From Planctomycetota bacterium (GTDB taxonomy: Bacteria > Planctomycetota > Phycisphaerae > Phycisphaerales > SM1A02): a stretch of 64,000 nt of DNA. Made by a program: the position numbers and the translations under genes. The stretch lies in the NCBI GenBank assembly GCA_003671025.1, contig QWPW01000004.1, positions 46,376 to 110,375 on the forward strand, read 5' to 3'. A model generated the notes under the pieces. It was not told the DNA's origin, made no database searches, and was given only the letters and a program-made list of their open reading frames with translations. Of the stretch, positions 16,106-24,413 are shown piece by piece. Numbering within the stretch: position 1 is the first letter of the stretch; each line of letters starts with the position of its first letter.

Positions 16106-18448
16106 TCATTCAATCACATTCCACCGAGCCATGAGCAGAGTCATGTCCCACGCGTTGACCCATCCGTTGAGATCAAGATCCGCCAAACCCGTTTCTCCCC
16201 AATCATTGAGTAAGAGCACGAGATCGGCCGCGTTCACGAGCGTGTCGCCGTTGAGATCGGCGGAGTTGAACTCGCGGGGCACGATGGTGATGGTGATCGT
16301 GCGTTCACTGAAGAGTTCGCCCGAATCCGTGCCGCGCAGCGTGATGATGTGAACGCCGGGAAGAAGTTGGCGCACCACCAGCAATCGCCCGGTGCCCAGC
16401 GCTCCCTCCAACGATGAAGTCCACGTGAGACTCGATTCGGGCAGCAGTTGATCGTCGATGTCCCACGCCGAACCGTGCAGAATCACGCTCGCCCCCGCAG
16501 GAAAAGTGGTGGCGGTGTCGGGAGCGATGACATGCACATCGGGCGGTTGACTGTTGCCCAACATCATCGACGATTGCGCGGGAGTGTCGGTGTGCGCGAC
16601 GTTGAATCCATCGCTCACACGCAGGCGAAACCGTGCGTTTGCGCCGCGACTTGCGGGTAAATCGCTGGAGTCGAACACAAACGATCCCGTCGTCTCACCG
16701 ACCACCACAGGCCACCATGCGTCGCCGCCATCGGGGCTGTAGAGGATGTCGGCGACGAGCGCGTCGCCGTCGAGATCACTGGCGTTCCAGTGAATCGCGA
16801 TGGATCCAACGAGCGGCTTGATGTCGAGATCAGGCGTATCGCGCATTGAGCCGTGGGTGCCCATGACTTCATCCTCGGTTTCGTCGAGTGTCTCACCCGA
16901 GTCGACAGTGAAGTTGGCAATCAACGGAGCCGATGCGCTGCGCGTGAGTTCGGCGAGCACATGACTACGCGCGTTGTCGTGATGGTTTCGTTCGCGCACG
17001 ACGACGCGCGCCGACTCGCGACCGCCCACGTATCGCGGAAGATTGACGTAGAGACTCGTCGACTCATGATTGGTCGCGCCCTCGCTGCAGCACTGCCGCG
17101 CGCTCAACGTGTTCACGCGCAGCGTCGTCAAGAGCGCGCCGAAGCAGTCGTAACTTTCGATCACCACGTTGCCCTGCGCGTCGTCCGCAGTGACGGGCAC
17201 AAGCTCGTGAGTCATGGCGTGATCAAGGCGTACGACGCGCGCGACATGATCGTGTGCGCCGCAGATGCGCAGCACGGGCACTTGCATCAGACTTGTCGCG
17301 TCGGCGATGAATGAACTCGCGGCGCCTTCTTCGGAATCATCGCCACCACCGTGAAACGAAGTGCACGCGGAGCGCAGATCGTTGATGCAGTCGAGCGACG
17401 TGGTCGAACCCACCCACGCATCTTGGGTGATTTGCGCGGCAAACATCACATCTTTCTTGATGCTCTCTTTGACGATCGGAAGCCCGAGCGGATTGCGCAG
17501 TTGATGCTCGACATCAATTCCAACCACTCCAATCGTTTGCGTGTTGTGCGGCTGACCCCAGCAATGCCCGAGTTCATGGGCGAAGGTGCGCTGAAACTTG
17601 GCGGGATCGGTATTGCCAAACGCCGCGCTGCCTGGCGTCGCAATGGCCTGACCGTTCGAAGCAAACGGACTGCCCTTCAACCAACCGTAGATAAACTCCG
17701 GTCGCGTATAGCCCGCCGCGGGAATCTGGTTTTGGCGAATGTCGTTGAGCGTGTTGAGCAAGATGAGGTTGGAGATGTGAATGTCGAGCGACACCACCGG
17801 CGGCGGCAACGGTGAGCGGTGGTAATTCCAATCGCCCGTCTTGTAAATGCCGCGCACAAAGCCATCGCCGTTGCCCGGCTCGATCATCAACGGGTCGGGC
17901 AATCCACCACCGAGCGTGTAGTTGATGCCGGTATAGGCCAAGTCCACCATCGCGCGACACACGCATGCGCGGTCGAGCACGGCACTGCTGTTGTTGCTGC
18001 GGTTGGGATCATTGAGTCGGCGAAAGGGATCAACCGTCACCACGAAATCGAGATCGTTCGACTGAGGAGGAAGGCAGTGGAAGTTGATCGTGTCGTTGAG
18101 GTTCGCGTTGCTCGGAACAACGCGCGCCACGATCGGACCGTTGCTGCTGTACACGGGCGAAGTCGCGATCTCGACTCCATTGGAGTAAATGCGCAGCACT
18201 GCGTCGACATTTTGTTGTTCAGAGGGACGGCCGTTGAGTGAGAGCGTGACGCGCACCATCGTGGCGTTGCGCGCGACCAGCGGAGTTGTGCCATCCGCAG
18301 CTTGAAACCCTTGCGTGATCTCAATCGATGCGACAGAGAGATCGGCGTCGGGCGTTGCGGACGCGCCTACCGACGCTTGCAATGCTGCCACCAACGCGAT
18401 GCCAACAAGCGCGGTCTTCTGCACGCGAGCGGTCAGGCTGCCTTGCAC
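16106..18448 (-). CDS. Secreted metzincin-type metalloprotease-like protein with dockerin-like C-terminus
   Basis: Exported 780-residue protein. A signal peptide covers about 1-32. A CARDB-like beta domain (about 36-160; DLSVASIEITQGFQ, ATMVRVTLSLNG) precedes a putative zinc protease core: HELGHCWGQPH (291-301) satisfies HExxHxxGxxH of metzincins, and DVMF (about 333-336) is a plausible Met-turn. Downstream are Ig-like beta regions (about 520-720) and a dockerin-like pair at about 728-778 (DLNGDTLVNAADL...DWG and DLDLNGWVNAWDM...RWN). It probably digests protein outside the cell or at the surface; substrate unknown. The GTG start at 18448 has no Shine-Dalgarno, but TAAAGT sits 6 nt upstream. 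An alternative is that the central region is a peptidase-like domain without activity, though the full zinc motif argues against this. Confidence 0.82.
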   Translation of the reverse strand: MQGSLTARVQKTALVGIALVAALQASVGASATPDADLSVASIEITQGFQAADGTTPLVARNATMVRVTLSLNGRPSEQQNVDAVLRIYSNGVEIATSPVYSSNGPIVARVVPSNANLNDTINFHCLPPQSNDLDFVVTVDPFRRLNDPNRSNNSSAVLDRACVCRAMVDLAYTGINYTLGGGLPDPLMIEPGNGDGFVRGIYKTGDWNYHRSPLPPPVVSLDIHISNLILLNTLNDIRQNQIPAAGYTRPEFIYGWLKGSPFASNGQAIATPGSAAFGNTDPAKFQRTFAHELGHCWGQPHNTQTIGVVGIDVEHQLRNPLGLPIVKESIKKDVMFAAQITQDAWVGSTTSLDCINDLRSACTSFHGGGDDSEEGAASSFIADATSLMQVPVLRICGAHDHVARVVRLDHAMTHELVPVTADDAQGNVVIESYDCFGALLTTLRVNTLSARQCCSEGATNHESTSLYVNLPRYVGGRESARVVVRERNHHDNARSHVLAELTRSASAPLIANFTVDSGETLDETEDEVMGTHGSMRDTPDLDIKPLVGSIAIHWNASDLDGDALVADILYSPDGGDAWWPVVVGETTGSFVFDSSDLPASRGANARFRLRVSDGFNVAHTDTPAQSSMMLGNSQPPDVHVIAPDTATTFPAGASVILHGSAWDIDDQLLPESSLTWTSSLEGALGTGRLLVVRQLLPGVHIITLRGTDSGELFSERTITITIVPREFNSADLNGDTLVNAADLVLLLNDWGETGLADLDLNGWVNAWDMTLLMARWNVIE

Positions 18449-18454
18449 GAAACA

Positions 18455-18460
18455 ACTTTA
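18455..18460 (-). promoter_or_regulatory. -10-like hexamer TAAAGT, 6 nt before metzincin GTG
   Basis: TAAAGT on the minus strand matches five of six TATAAT positions if one mismatch is allowed in the centre, and ends 6 nt before the GTG start at 18448. No ribosome site lies between, which is consistent with a leaderless mRNA. Confidence 0.4.
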
Positions 18461-18524
18461 CTGCGGGATGTTTCGAAGGCAAACTTATCTTCCATCAATT
18501 CTCGATGAGCTTTCTCGCGCGCGC

Positions 18525-18530
18525 TACATT
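18525..18530 (+). promoter_or_regulatory. -10-like hexamer TACATT, 6 nt before chrA start
   Basis: TACATT is followed by six bases and then the chosen ATG (18537) of the chromate transporter. There is no purine-rich ribosome site. The spacing fits transcription starting on the start codon. Confidence 0.45.
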
Positions 18531-18536
18531 GGGTTT

Positions 18537-19706
18537 ATGTCCGAATCCGCGCGCCCTTCGTCACACTCGACAGGGCGCACAGCCTCTCCGATGGCGGTTT
18601 TTGCCGTGTTTCTTGCTGTGGGCACGCGCGCCTTCGGTGGGCCCGCGGCGCAAATCAGCGCGCTGAGCACGGAGTTCATCCACGAGCGCCAATGGATTTC
18701 GGTGGAACGCTTTCGTCGCGCGCTCGCGGTGTGCCAAATTTTGCCCGGTCCCGAGGCGCACGAAATGTGCTGTTACCTCGGCGTACTGCGCAGTGGTCGT
18801 ATTGGCGGCGTGATGGCGGGACTTGGATTCATGTTGCCCGGACTGGTGTTGATGCTCATTGCATCGATCGCCTACGACAGCGTGAATCTGCGTGAACCAG
18901 CGATTGCCGGAGCGATGATGGCCATGCAAGTCGCCGCGACTGCGCTCATCGTGCGCGCAACAGTGCGGCTTGCGCACACACTCGCCGCGGGACGACTGCT
19001 CGCGTGCACATTGATCATCGCCATGTGCGTGACGTTGGCGTGGTCGATGTTGGGAACGACGCGCGTCGATCACATCGAACACAGTGCACGCGCCGTCTCT
19101 GTACCTGAACTCTTCGGGCATGGGCTCGTTGCGGGACTCGTGAGTTTCGGCGGCGCGTACACCTCGATCCCGTATGTCGCAGGCATTGCGTGCGGACCAA
19201 ATGGTTGGATGAGCGAAGCCGCGTTTCTTGACGGCGTCGCTCTCGCAGGCGTACTGCCCGCGCCGCTGGTGATCTTCGGAACATTCGTGGGCTATCAAGG
19301 CCACGGCGTGTGGGGCGCACTCGCGTTTACTGCGGGAATTTTTCTGCCCGCGTTTACCTTCATCGTCGCGGGATTTCGCGTGCTCGAGCGTGTCATCGCC
19401 AGCAGCCGTGTGCGTCTGTTGCTCGATCTCGCAGGAGCAACGGCCGTCGGCGTCATCGCGGCGACTGCAATTGGACTCGTACTGCGCAGCGTCTTCGCCT
19501 TCGATGTCGCGTCGTTTGCGCGTGGCACGATCGCGCCGTTGCCAAGCGACACGGCGTTGCGCGCAATACTGTTCATCGTGCTGATGACGTACTTCTTCCG
19601 CATCAAGGGTCGCTTCGCTGTTCCTTTGGCCATGCTCAGCGCCGCGATGATTGGCGCGGGATTCGGCGCATGCTCGCTGCTCGCTGCGGACATGAACCCG
19701 CAGTGA
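18537..19706 (+). CDS. chrA: Chromate transporter family protein (ChrA, two-domain)
   Basis: Inner-membrane transporter of 389 residues, the normal length of two-domain ChrA proteins, which export chromate; in many bacteria the real substrate is untested. The N-terminal half has FGGPAAQISALSTEFIHERQW and ILPGPEAHEMCCYLGVLRSG, and the C-terminal half the matching FGGAYTSIPYVAG and VLPAPLVIFGTFVGYQGHG, showing the internal duplication. About ten hydrophobic segments are visible. I chose ATG 18537 because the longer frame from 18315 would overlap the divergent metzincin gene by over 130 bases and has no family residues upstream. Transcribed away from the metzincin gene with 88 bp between the starts. 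The methyltransferase follows after 17 bp. Confidence 0.9.
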   Translation: MSESARPSSHSTGRTASPMAVFAVFLAVGTRAFGGPAAQISALSTEFIHERQWISVERFRRALAVCQILPGPEAHEMCCYLGVLRSGRIGGVMAGLGFMLPGLVLMLIASIAYDSVNLREPAIAGAMMAMQVAATALIVRATVRLAHTLAAGRLLACTLIIAMCVTLAWSMLGTTRVDHIEHSARAVSVPELFGHGLVAGLVSFGGAYTSIPYVAGIACGPNGWMSEAAFLDGVALAGVLPAPLVIFGTFVGYQGHGVWGALAFTAGIFLPAFTFIVAGFRVLERVIASSRVRLLLDLAGATAVGVIAATAIGLVLRSVFAFDVASFARGTIAPLPSDTALRAILFIVLMTYFFRIKGRFAVPLAMLSAAMIGAGFGACSLLAADMNPQ

Positions 19707-19711
19707 GTTCG

Positions 19712-19717
19712 TACACT
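19712..19717 (+). promoter_or_regulatory. -10-like hexamer TACACT, 6 nt before methyltransferase GTG
   Basis: TACACT lies right after the chrA stop and ends 6 nt before the GTG at 19724. The spacing matches the other candidate leaderless starts in this window. The same hexamer precedes tRNA-Lys (41451) and purE (35083). Confidence 0.4.
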
Positions 19718-19723
19718 CGATGC

Positions 19724-20641
19724 GTGCCCCGACCTCCGCGCGACCGTTTTGATTCATCTCGTCGACCCGATCGCGGCGAGACGCCGTTTGTGCGTGAATT
19801 GCGCCCGCAATTGCGCATTTTCCCGACGACGCTGTGGGAGTACCCCAGTCAACACTACGACAGTCCCGCCATGCGCGAGTCGCAGAAGTCCGCGCGCAGA
19901 GAGCACGACGCGCAGCCGCGCGTGCTCGAGATCGAAGGTGACGCAGTGGTGGGCGCGGGCTCGATGCAAGGCGAAAAAGATTACGTCGGCGCGACGCCCT
20001 CATGGATCATCTGGCAACTGCTCTCGCGCTACACCCGCGAAGGCGACACCGTGCTCGATCCCATGTGCGGCTCAGGAACAACACTTGATGTCTGCCGCGA
20101 TCTCACGCGAACCGGCGTTGGATTTGATCTCAATCCGCAGCGCCCCGAGATCAAGCGCAACGATTCCCGCGCGTTGCCGCTGAAAAATGAGAGCGTTGAC
20201 TTCGTGTTCATCGATCCGCCTTACTCCACGCACGTCGAGTATTCCGATGATGATCGTTGCATTGGCAAGCTCGATTCCGGCGGCGCCGATCACGGCAAGG
20301 CCTACTACCGCGCAATGGAAGAAGTCATTCGCGAGATGCATCGCGTGCTCAAGAATCGCCGCTACATGGGCTTGTATGTGAGCGACTCGTGGCGCAAACG
20401 CAAGGGCGAGCCCGGAGCAGGCAGCGGCGAGTTCATGCCCATCGGCTTCGAACTCTTCGCCATCATGCGCAAGTACTTCACGCCCGTCGACATCATTTGT
20501 TGCGTGCGTCACAACAAGAAGCTCGAGTACGGAAACTGGCGCAAAGCCGCGGAAGAAGGCAACTTTTTCCTGCGCGGATTCAACTACTGCTTCATCATGA
20601 AGAAAGTCGAAGACGCGAACGAGAGCAAATCCAGGAGCTGA
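19724..20641 (+). CDS. DNA methyltransferase (N6-adenine/N4-cytosine type), orphan
   Basis: SAM-dependent DNA base methyltransferase of 305 residues. The AdoMet-binding motif I is DPMCGSGTT (112-120) and the catalytic motif IV is DPPYSTH (164-170), so the order is I before IV. DPPY suggests adenine-N6, but N4-cytosine cannot be excluded. The N-terminal TTLWEYPSQHY (36-46) is a segment seen in this type of site-specific methyltransferase and supports the early GTG start at 19724. The C-terminal half (IGFELFAIMRKYFTPVDIIC and NFFLRGFNYCFIMKK) may hold target recognition. No restriction endonuclease gene is adjacent, so it looks like an orphan enzyme with a possible regulatory or epigenetic role. 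Target sequence unknown. Confidence 0.85.
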   Translation: MPRPPRDRFDSSRRPDRGETPFVRELRPQLRIFPTTLWEYPSQHYDSPAMRESQKSARREHDAQPRVLEIEGDAVVGAGSMQGEKDYVGATPSWIIWQLLSRYTREGDTVLDPMCGSGTTLDVCRDLTRTGVGFDLNPQRPEIKRNDSRALPLKNESVDFVFIDPPYSTHVEYSDDDRCIGKLDSGGADHGKAYYRAMEEVIREMHRVLKNRRYMGLYVSDSWRKRKGEPGAGSGEFMPIGFELFAIMRKYFTPVDIICCVRHNKKLEYGNWRKAAEEGNFFLRGFNYCFIMKKVEDANESKSRS

Positions 20642-20674
20642 ATAAGTCACTCGCGCAGGAGCGCGGCGCGTTGC

Positions 20675-22042
20675 TCACAAGGCTACGACACCGCTGGCAT
20701 CGCCAAAACTCTCAAGCGTCACATCGAGTTTGCGCGCGATGCCTTGGTGCAAGTTGCACAGCGGCGTGCCTTGAGCGCACTCGATGAGACGACCACTCTC
20801 GCCTGGTCGATCAATTTTCCTCGCGCGCCCGCCAGCGACGAGGATGGGAAGATCATCGTGGTTGTGTCGATTGCCATCGTTGATCGCGCCGCCGTAGAGC
20901 ACGATGGTTGAATCAAGCAGCGGCTGGCCTAATTCTTTCGTGCGCGAGAGCGCGCGCAGAAACGCCGCGAGGCGCTCGGTGTGAAAGCGATTGATCTTGG
21001 CGAAGTCCGCGAGTTTCTCTGGATTGCGATCGTGATGGGAAACCTCGTGATGTCCCGAGGAAACGCCCACTTCCGTGTACGGACGATTCGATCCTTCGTT
21101 GGCCAACATCATGGTGGCCACGCGCGTGGAGTCGGTGCGAAACGCGAGTGCCATCACTTCACCCAAGAGATCGATGCGTGCGCTCACGGTACGCGGCGCG
21201 TTGTCGAAGTCGGGAAGTTTCTCGTTGGGATCGAGTGCCGACGCCGCATCGAGATCGAGTCGTCGCTCAATGCCGCGCATACCTTCGAGATACTCATCGA
21301 GTCGCGCGCGATCATCTGTGCCCACTTCACGCATCAACTTGCGCGCTTCACTCACGGCGCCATCGAGAATGGAACGACGCGAATGCGCGCGCGCGGCAGT
21401 TTCCGCGGGCGACTCATCGCGACGACCAAAGATGCGATCAAACGCGGCGCGTGGATCGGTCTCTTTGCCGTTGGGCAAACTCTCTGACTTCCACGAGATG
21501 TTGGCGCTGTAGGCGCAGGAATATCCCGAATCGCAATCGCCCGAAGTCATCGCTGGCTCACTGCCTAATTCGAGCGAACGTAAACGCGTGCGCACGCCAG
21601 AGGACTCGAGCCCATCGGCAATCACTTGGTCAATCGAGCGACCGTTGCGAATATCTTCGCCTGCGGTTTTCTTCGCATGCGCGCCAGTGAGAAAGCACGC
21701 GGCGCTGCGCGCGTGATCGCCGGGACCATCGCCCAACGCGGCAGCGTTTGCATGAGTGAGTCCGCGATAGACGGTGATGTCGCGTCGAAACTCTTCCAGT
21801 GGCATCAACGTGGGCGAAGCGTTCCATCCGCCCTGCCCATCGCTGGTTGGCACCCATGCGTCGACATTCACGCCGTTGGGAAAAAACAGATACGCGACAC
21901 GCGTGATCGGCTTGGGCGCGAACGCCGCTGCGCACGCCGACGACATCACGCCGCGAGGCAACATCGCTTCGAGCCATGGCAGCGCGATCGCGGCACCAGC
22001 GCCGCGCAAAATCGTTCGACGATGAATCAGTGCATCGCGCAT
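20675..22042 (-). CDS. DUF1552 domain-containing protein (Tat-exported)
   Basis: Protein of 455 residues of the DUF1552 family, which in planctomycetes and related groups accompanies DUF1592-group genes, as here. A twin-arginine-like leader is seen (HRRTILRGAGAAIALPWLEAML, shown in part: RRTILRGAG at about 8-16). Family segments include RVAYLFFPNGVN, YRGLTHANAAALGDGPGDHA, FLTGAHAKKTAG and MALAFRTDSTRVATMMLANE. The C-terminal part has ELGQPLLDSTIVLYGGAINDG. It follows the DUF1592-group gene after 55 bp on the same strand. Predicted to act outside the cytoplasm; no activity is known. Confidence 0.92.
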   Translation of the reverse strand: MRDALIHRRTILRGAGAAIALPWLEAMLPRGVMSSACAAAFAPKPITRVAYLFFPNGVNVDAWVPTSDGQGGWNASPTLMPLEEFRRDITVYRGLTHANAAALGDGPGDHARSAACFLTGAHAKKTAGEDIRNGRSIDQVIADGLESSGVRTRLRSLELGSEPAMTSGDCDSGYSCAYSANISWKSESLPNGKETDPRAAFDRIFGRRDESPAETAARAHSRRSILDGAVSEARKLMREVGTDDRARLDEYLEGMRGIERRLDLDAASALDPNEKLPDFDNAPRTVSARIDLLGEVMALAFRTDSTRVATMMLANEGSNRPYTEVGVSSGHHEVSHHDRNPEKLADFAKINRFHTERLAAFLRALSRTKELGQPLLDSTIVLYGGAINDGNRHNHDDLPILVAGGRARKIDRPGESGRLIECAQGTPLCNLHQGIARKLDVTLESFGDASGVVAL

Positions 22043-22097
22043 AGGGAACTCATGTGCACGCTAACACCGCGTGCGGCCGCGACTCGCATAGATTCGT

Positions 22098-24413
22098 TCA
22101 CTGCACCCAACTTCCGCGCATGCGAAAGGCGTCGCTGCACACGATCGCCTCTACCAGCGAAGCGAAATCGCCGCGCTCATGCAGGCGTTGCGCGAGATCG
22201 TCCAAGAGCGCATCGTCGGCGGGAGCAGTGCCGCGTCCGAGTGCATAGACCAACAGGTGACGCGCGAGTGAACGCTCGAATGCATCACCATCCTCAATGA
22301 ACGCGCGCACGCCATCGACTCCGCGCATCACTGTTCCGTCGGGCATTTCAGTGGCGTCGTCGATGGGAAGCCCATCGAGCAACGAACGCACGCCGCCATC
22401 GGCATCGAGCGTTTCAAACGCGAGGCCAATCGCATCCATGCGCACGTGACACGACGCGCAGTCCGGGTTTTCTCGATGCAAACGCATGAGTTCGCGTATC
22501 GAGAGTCCTCGTCGCTCTGCTGCACTCTCAGGAAGTTGCGCGACTCCTGGCGGCGGCGGTGGCGGAGCCGCGTCGATCAACGCTTGCAACACCCACTTAC
22601 CTCGCTTCACGGGACTGGTGCGCGTGGGATTGCTGGTGGCGACGAGCACGCTCGCATGACCGAGTACGCCCGCGGCGCGCGCGTCGGGCAATGGACATTC
22701 GGCGAAGCCTTCGCTCGGCGCGTTGCTGATTCCGTAGTGCTTCGCAAGACGCGCGTCGACATGAGTCGTGCGCGCATTGAGCAACGCGCGCACGGGCTTG
22801 TCGCCGCGCACGATGTCGAGAAAGAGCAACTCGGTTTCGCGCTGCATCGAAGTCAGCATTGCCGCGTCCACTGCGGGATAGTGCTTTGAATCAAGCTGTT
22901 TTTCGTCGAGTCCATCAATGCCCAACCACTGCGTGGCGAAGCGCTCCGCTAAGGATGCACTGCGCGGATCCGCCAACATGCGTCGAGTTTGCTCGGCAAG
23001 CGACGTTGGTTGCGCAAGTTCACCTGCAGCGGCCGCGCGTCGTAGTGCGGCATCGGGAACACTCGACCACAGAAAGTACGAGAGGCGCGAGGCGAGTTCA
23101 TCGCCGCTCAACGCGCGCGAGGAATCTTCATCTGTGTCACGTTCCACACGCAACAAAAAGCGAGGGTCGACAAGGAGCGCCGTCGTGAGCGCGCGCAATT
23201 GTCGCTCCCACTCGTCGGGCGCGCCTTTGATTACGCCCGCGGCCTTGCGCGCCGTGGACACCAGCGCCACCACTTCGGCTTGCGTGAGCGCGCGGCGAAA
23301 CCATTGCGCGCCCAACGACGCAGCAACGCGACGCAAACGAAGCGCTGTCGATCCTTCACCCGCGGTCGCATTCATGCGCTGTTCGAACGGTGAATCGACA
23401 ACCGCTCCGAGCGAACCCTCGATCGCCACACCGCTCACGCCGAGATTTCGATCGCGACGTTTCGGATCCTCTTGCGTTGGATCGTAGAAATCATTGAGGA
23501 AACGCACGGCAATATGGCGCGTCCCCGCAGCGAGTTCGCCCTCCCACACAAAGTGTCCAGGCGCGGCAGCGTCGTGCGGCACGTCGTGCGTGGCCACGCG
23601 CTCGAAGTCGATCTCGATGGCCATGCGCGCGACTTCCGAACCGGCTTGTTGCGCACACGCCAAGACCTCGACGCGGTAACGACCCGCAGTGCGAATTGAA
23701 CACGGCGCAATGATCACCCCGTCGGTGGCGAGCCATGCCGTGCCGTCGTACGTGTCGCCGACTCCTTCGCGCGTGAGTTTTTCCGCAGAAACAAAGGTGT
23801 TTCGCCGCGCAGACGCTGGCGTGATCACCCGCGCGGCGATGGCCTCCGCGCTGTCGAAATATTTTTCCATGAGCAATGCGGGCAGCGCCAACGTGTCGCC
23901 GGTGGTGTCAAAGCCCTCACCGACTTCATCGCGCGGAAGTAACGAGAGGATGTCCACTCCGTCGAGCGAGTCTGCGCCGATGACATCACGCACCGAGCGA
24001 AGGTACTGATCGCGATTGATGCGACGCACTGCAGCAACGGTGCGCGCCTGTGGTTTCACCAGCGTGTCGATCGCCGCAATTGCCGTGCGATATTGCGCGC
24101 GGCTCGGCCGATCTGGTTCGTCATGCGGAGGCATGTCGCGCAACACGAGACGCGCGCGCAACTCGATGAGTAGCGCGGCGTCGGCGCTGCCTCGCGCGAG
24201 TATTGCACCAAGATCGAGTTCACCCTTGAGGCGCGTGCCTTCATGGCAATCGAGGCAATGCGCCTCAAGCAATTGCGTCAACCCAACTGGAAGTTCGTGC
24301 GGCGCAACCTCGGTGCGCACTCGAAGCGGTTGCGATGACGCGCGCGACGACGCCACCGTCGCTGTGACGCACGCCGCGCAAACTGCACACGCGACGGCGC
24401 CACGAATACTCAT
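22098..24413 (-). CDS. DUF1587/1592/1588/1585 planctomycete cytochrome-like protein
   Basis: Exported protein of 771 residues. The start is ATG 24413, whose A is shared with the upstream TGA stop (TGATG), so translation is coupled to the esterase gene; a longer frame to 24506 would overlap that gene. A signal peptide covers about 1-28. The haem-like motif CLDCH is at 53-57, DUF1587 follows at about 110-175 (RRINRDQYLRSVRDVIGAD), then a carbohydrate-binding-like beta domain (about 230-330), DUF1595/DUF1592 (FLLRVERDTD...GDELASRLSYFLWSSVPDA), DUF1588 (MQRETELLFLDIV, GVLGHASVLVATSNPTRTSP) and DUF1585 with a second CxxCH (DCASCHVRMDAIG). Two CxxCH motifs suggest a haem protein. The family is paired with DUF1552 in planctomycetes. 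It may help in polysaccharide breakdown, but this is inference. Confidence 0.93.
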   Translation of the reverse strand: MSIRGAVACAVCAACVTATVASSRASSQPLRVRTEVAPHELPVGLTQLLEAHCLDCHEGTRLKGELDLGAILARGSADAALLIELRARLVLRDMPPHDEPDRPSRAQYRTAIAAIDTLVKPQARTVAAVRRINRDQYLRSVRDVIGADSLDGVDILSLLPRDEVGEGFDTTGDTLALPALLMEKYFDSAEAIAARVITPASARRNTFVSAEKLTREGVGDTYDGTAWLATDGVIIAPCSIRTAGRYRVEVLACAQQAGSEVARMAIEIDFERVATHDVPHDAAAPGHFVWEGELAAGTRHIAVRFLNDFYDPTQEDPKRRDRNLGVSGVAIEGSLGAVVDSPFEQRMNATAGEGSTALRLRRVAASLGAQWFRRALTQAEVVALVSTARKAAGVIKGAPDEWERQLRALTTALLVDPRFLLRVERDTDEDSSRALSGDELASRLSYFLWSSVPDAALRRAAAAGELAQPTSLAEQTRRMLADPRSASLAERFATQWLGIDGLDEKQLDSKHYPAVDAAMLTSMQRETELLFLDIVRGDKPVRALLNARTTHVDARLAKHYGISNAPSEGFAECPLPDARAAGVLGHASVLVATSNPTRTSPVKRGKWVLQALIDAAPPPPPPGVAQLPESAAERRGLSIRELMRLHRENPDCASCHVRMDAIGLAFETLDADGGVRSLLDGLPIDDATEMPDGTVMRGVDGVRAFIEDGDAFERSLARHLLVYALGRGTAPADDALLDDLAQRLHERGDFASLVEAIVCSDAFRMRGSWVQ

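Noticed and set aside
18561..20003. A 480-codon minus-strand frame opposite chrA and the methyltransferase
   Set aside because: Composition typical of an antisense shadow, and both plus-strand genes have strong motifs.
19724..20641. Restriction-modification system
   Set aside because: No nuclease gene beside the methyltransferase.
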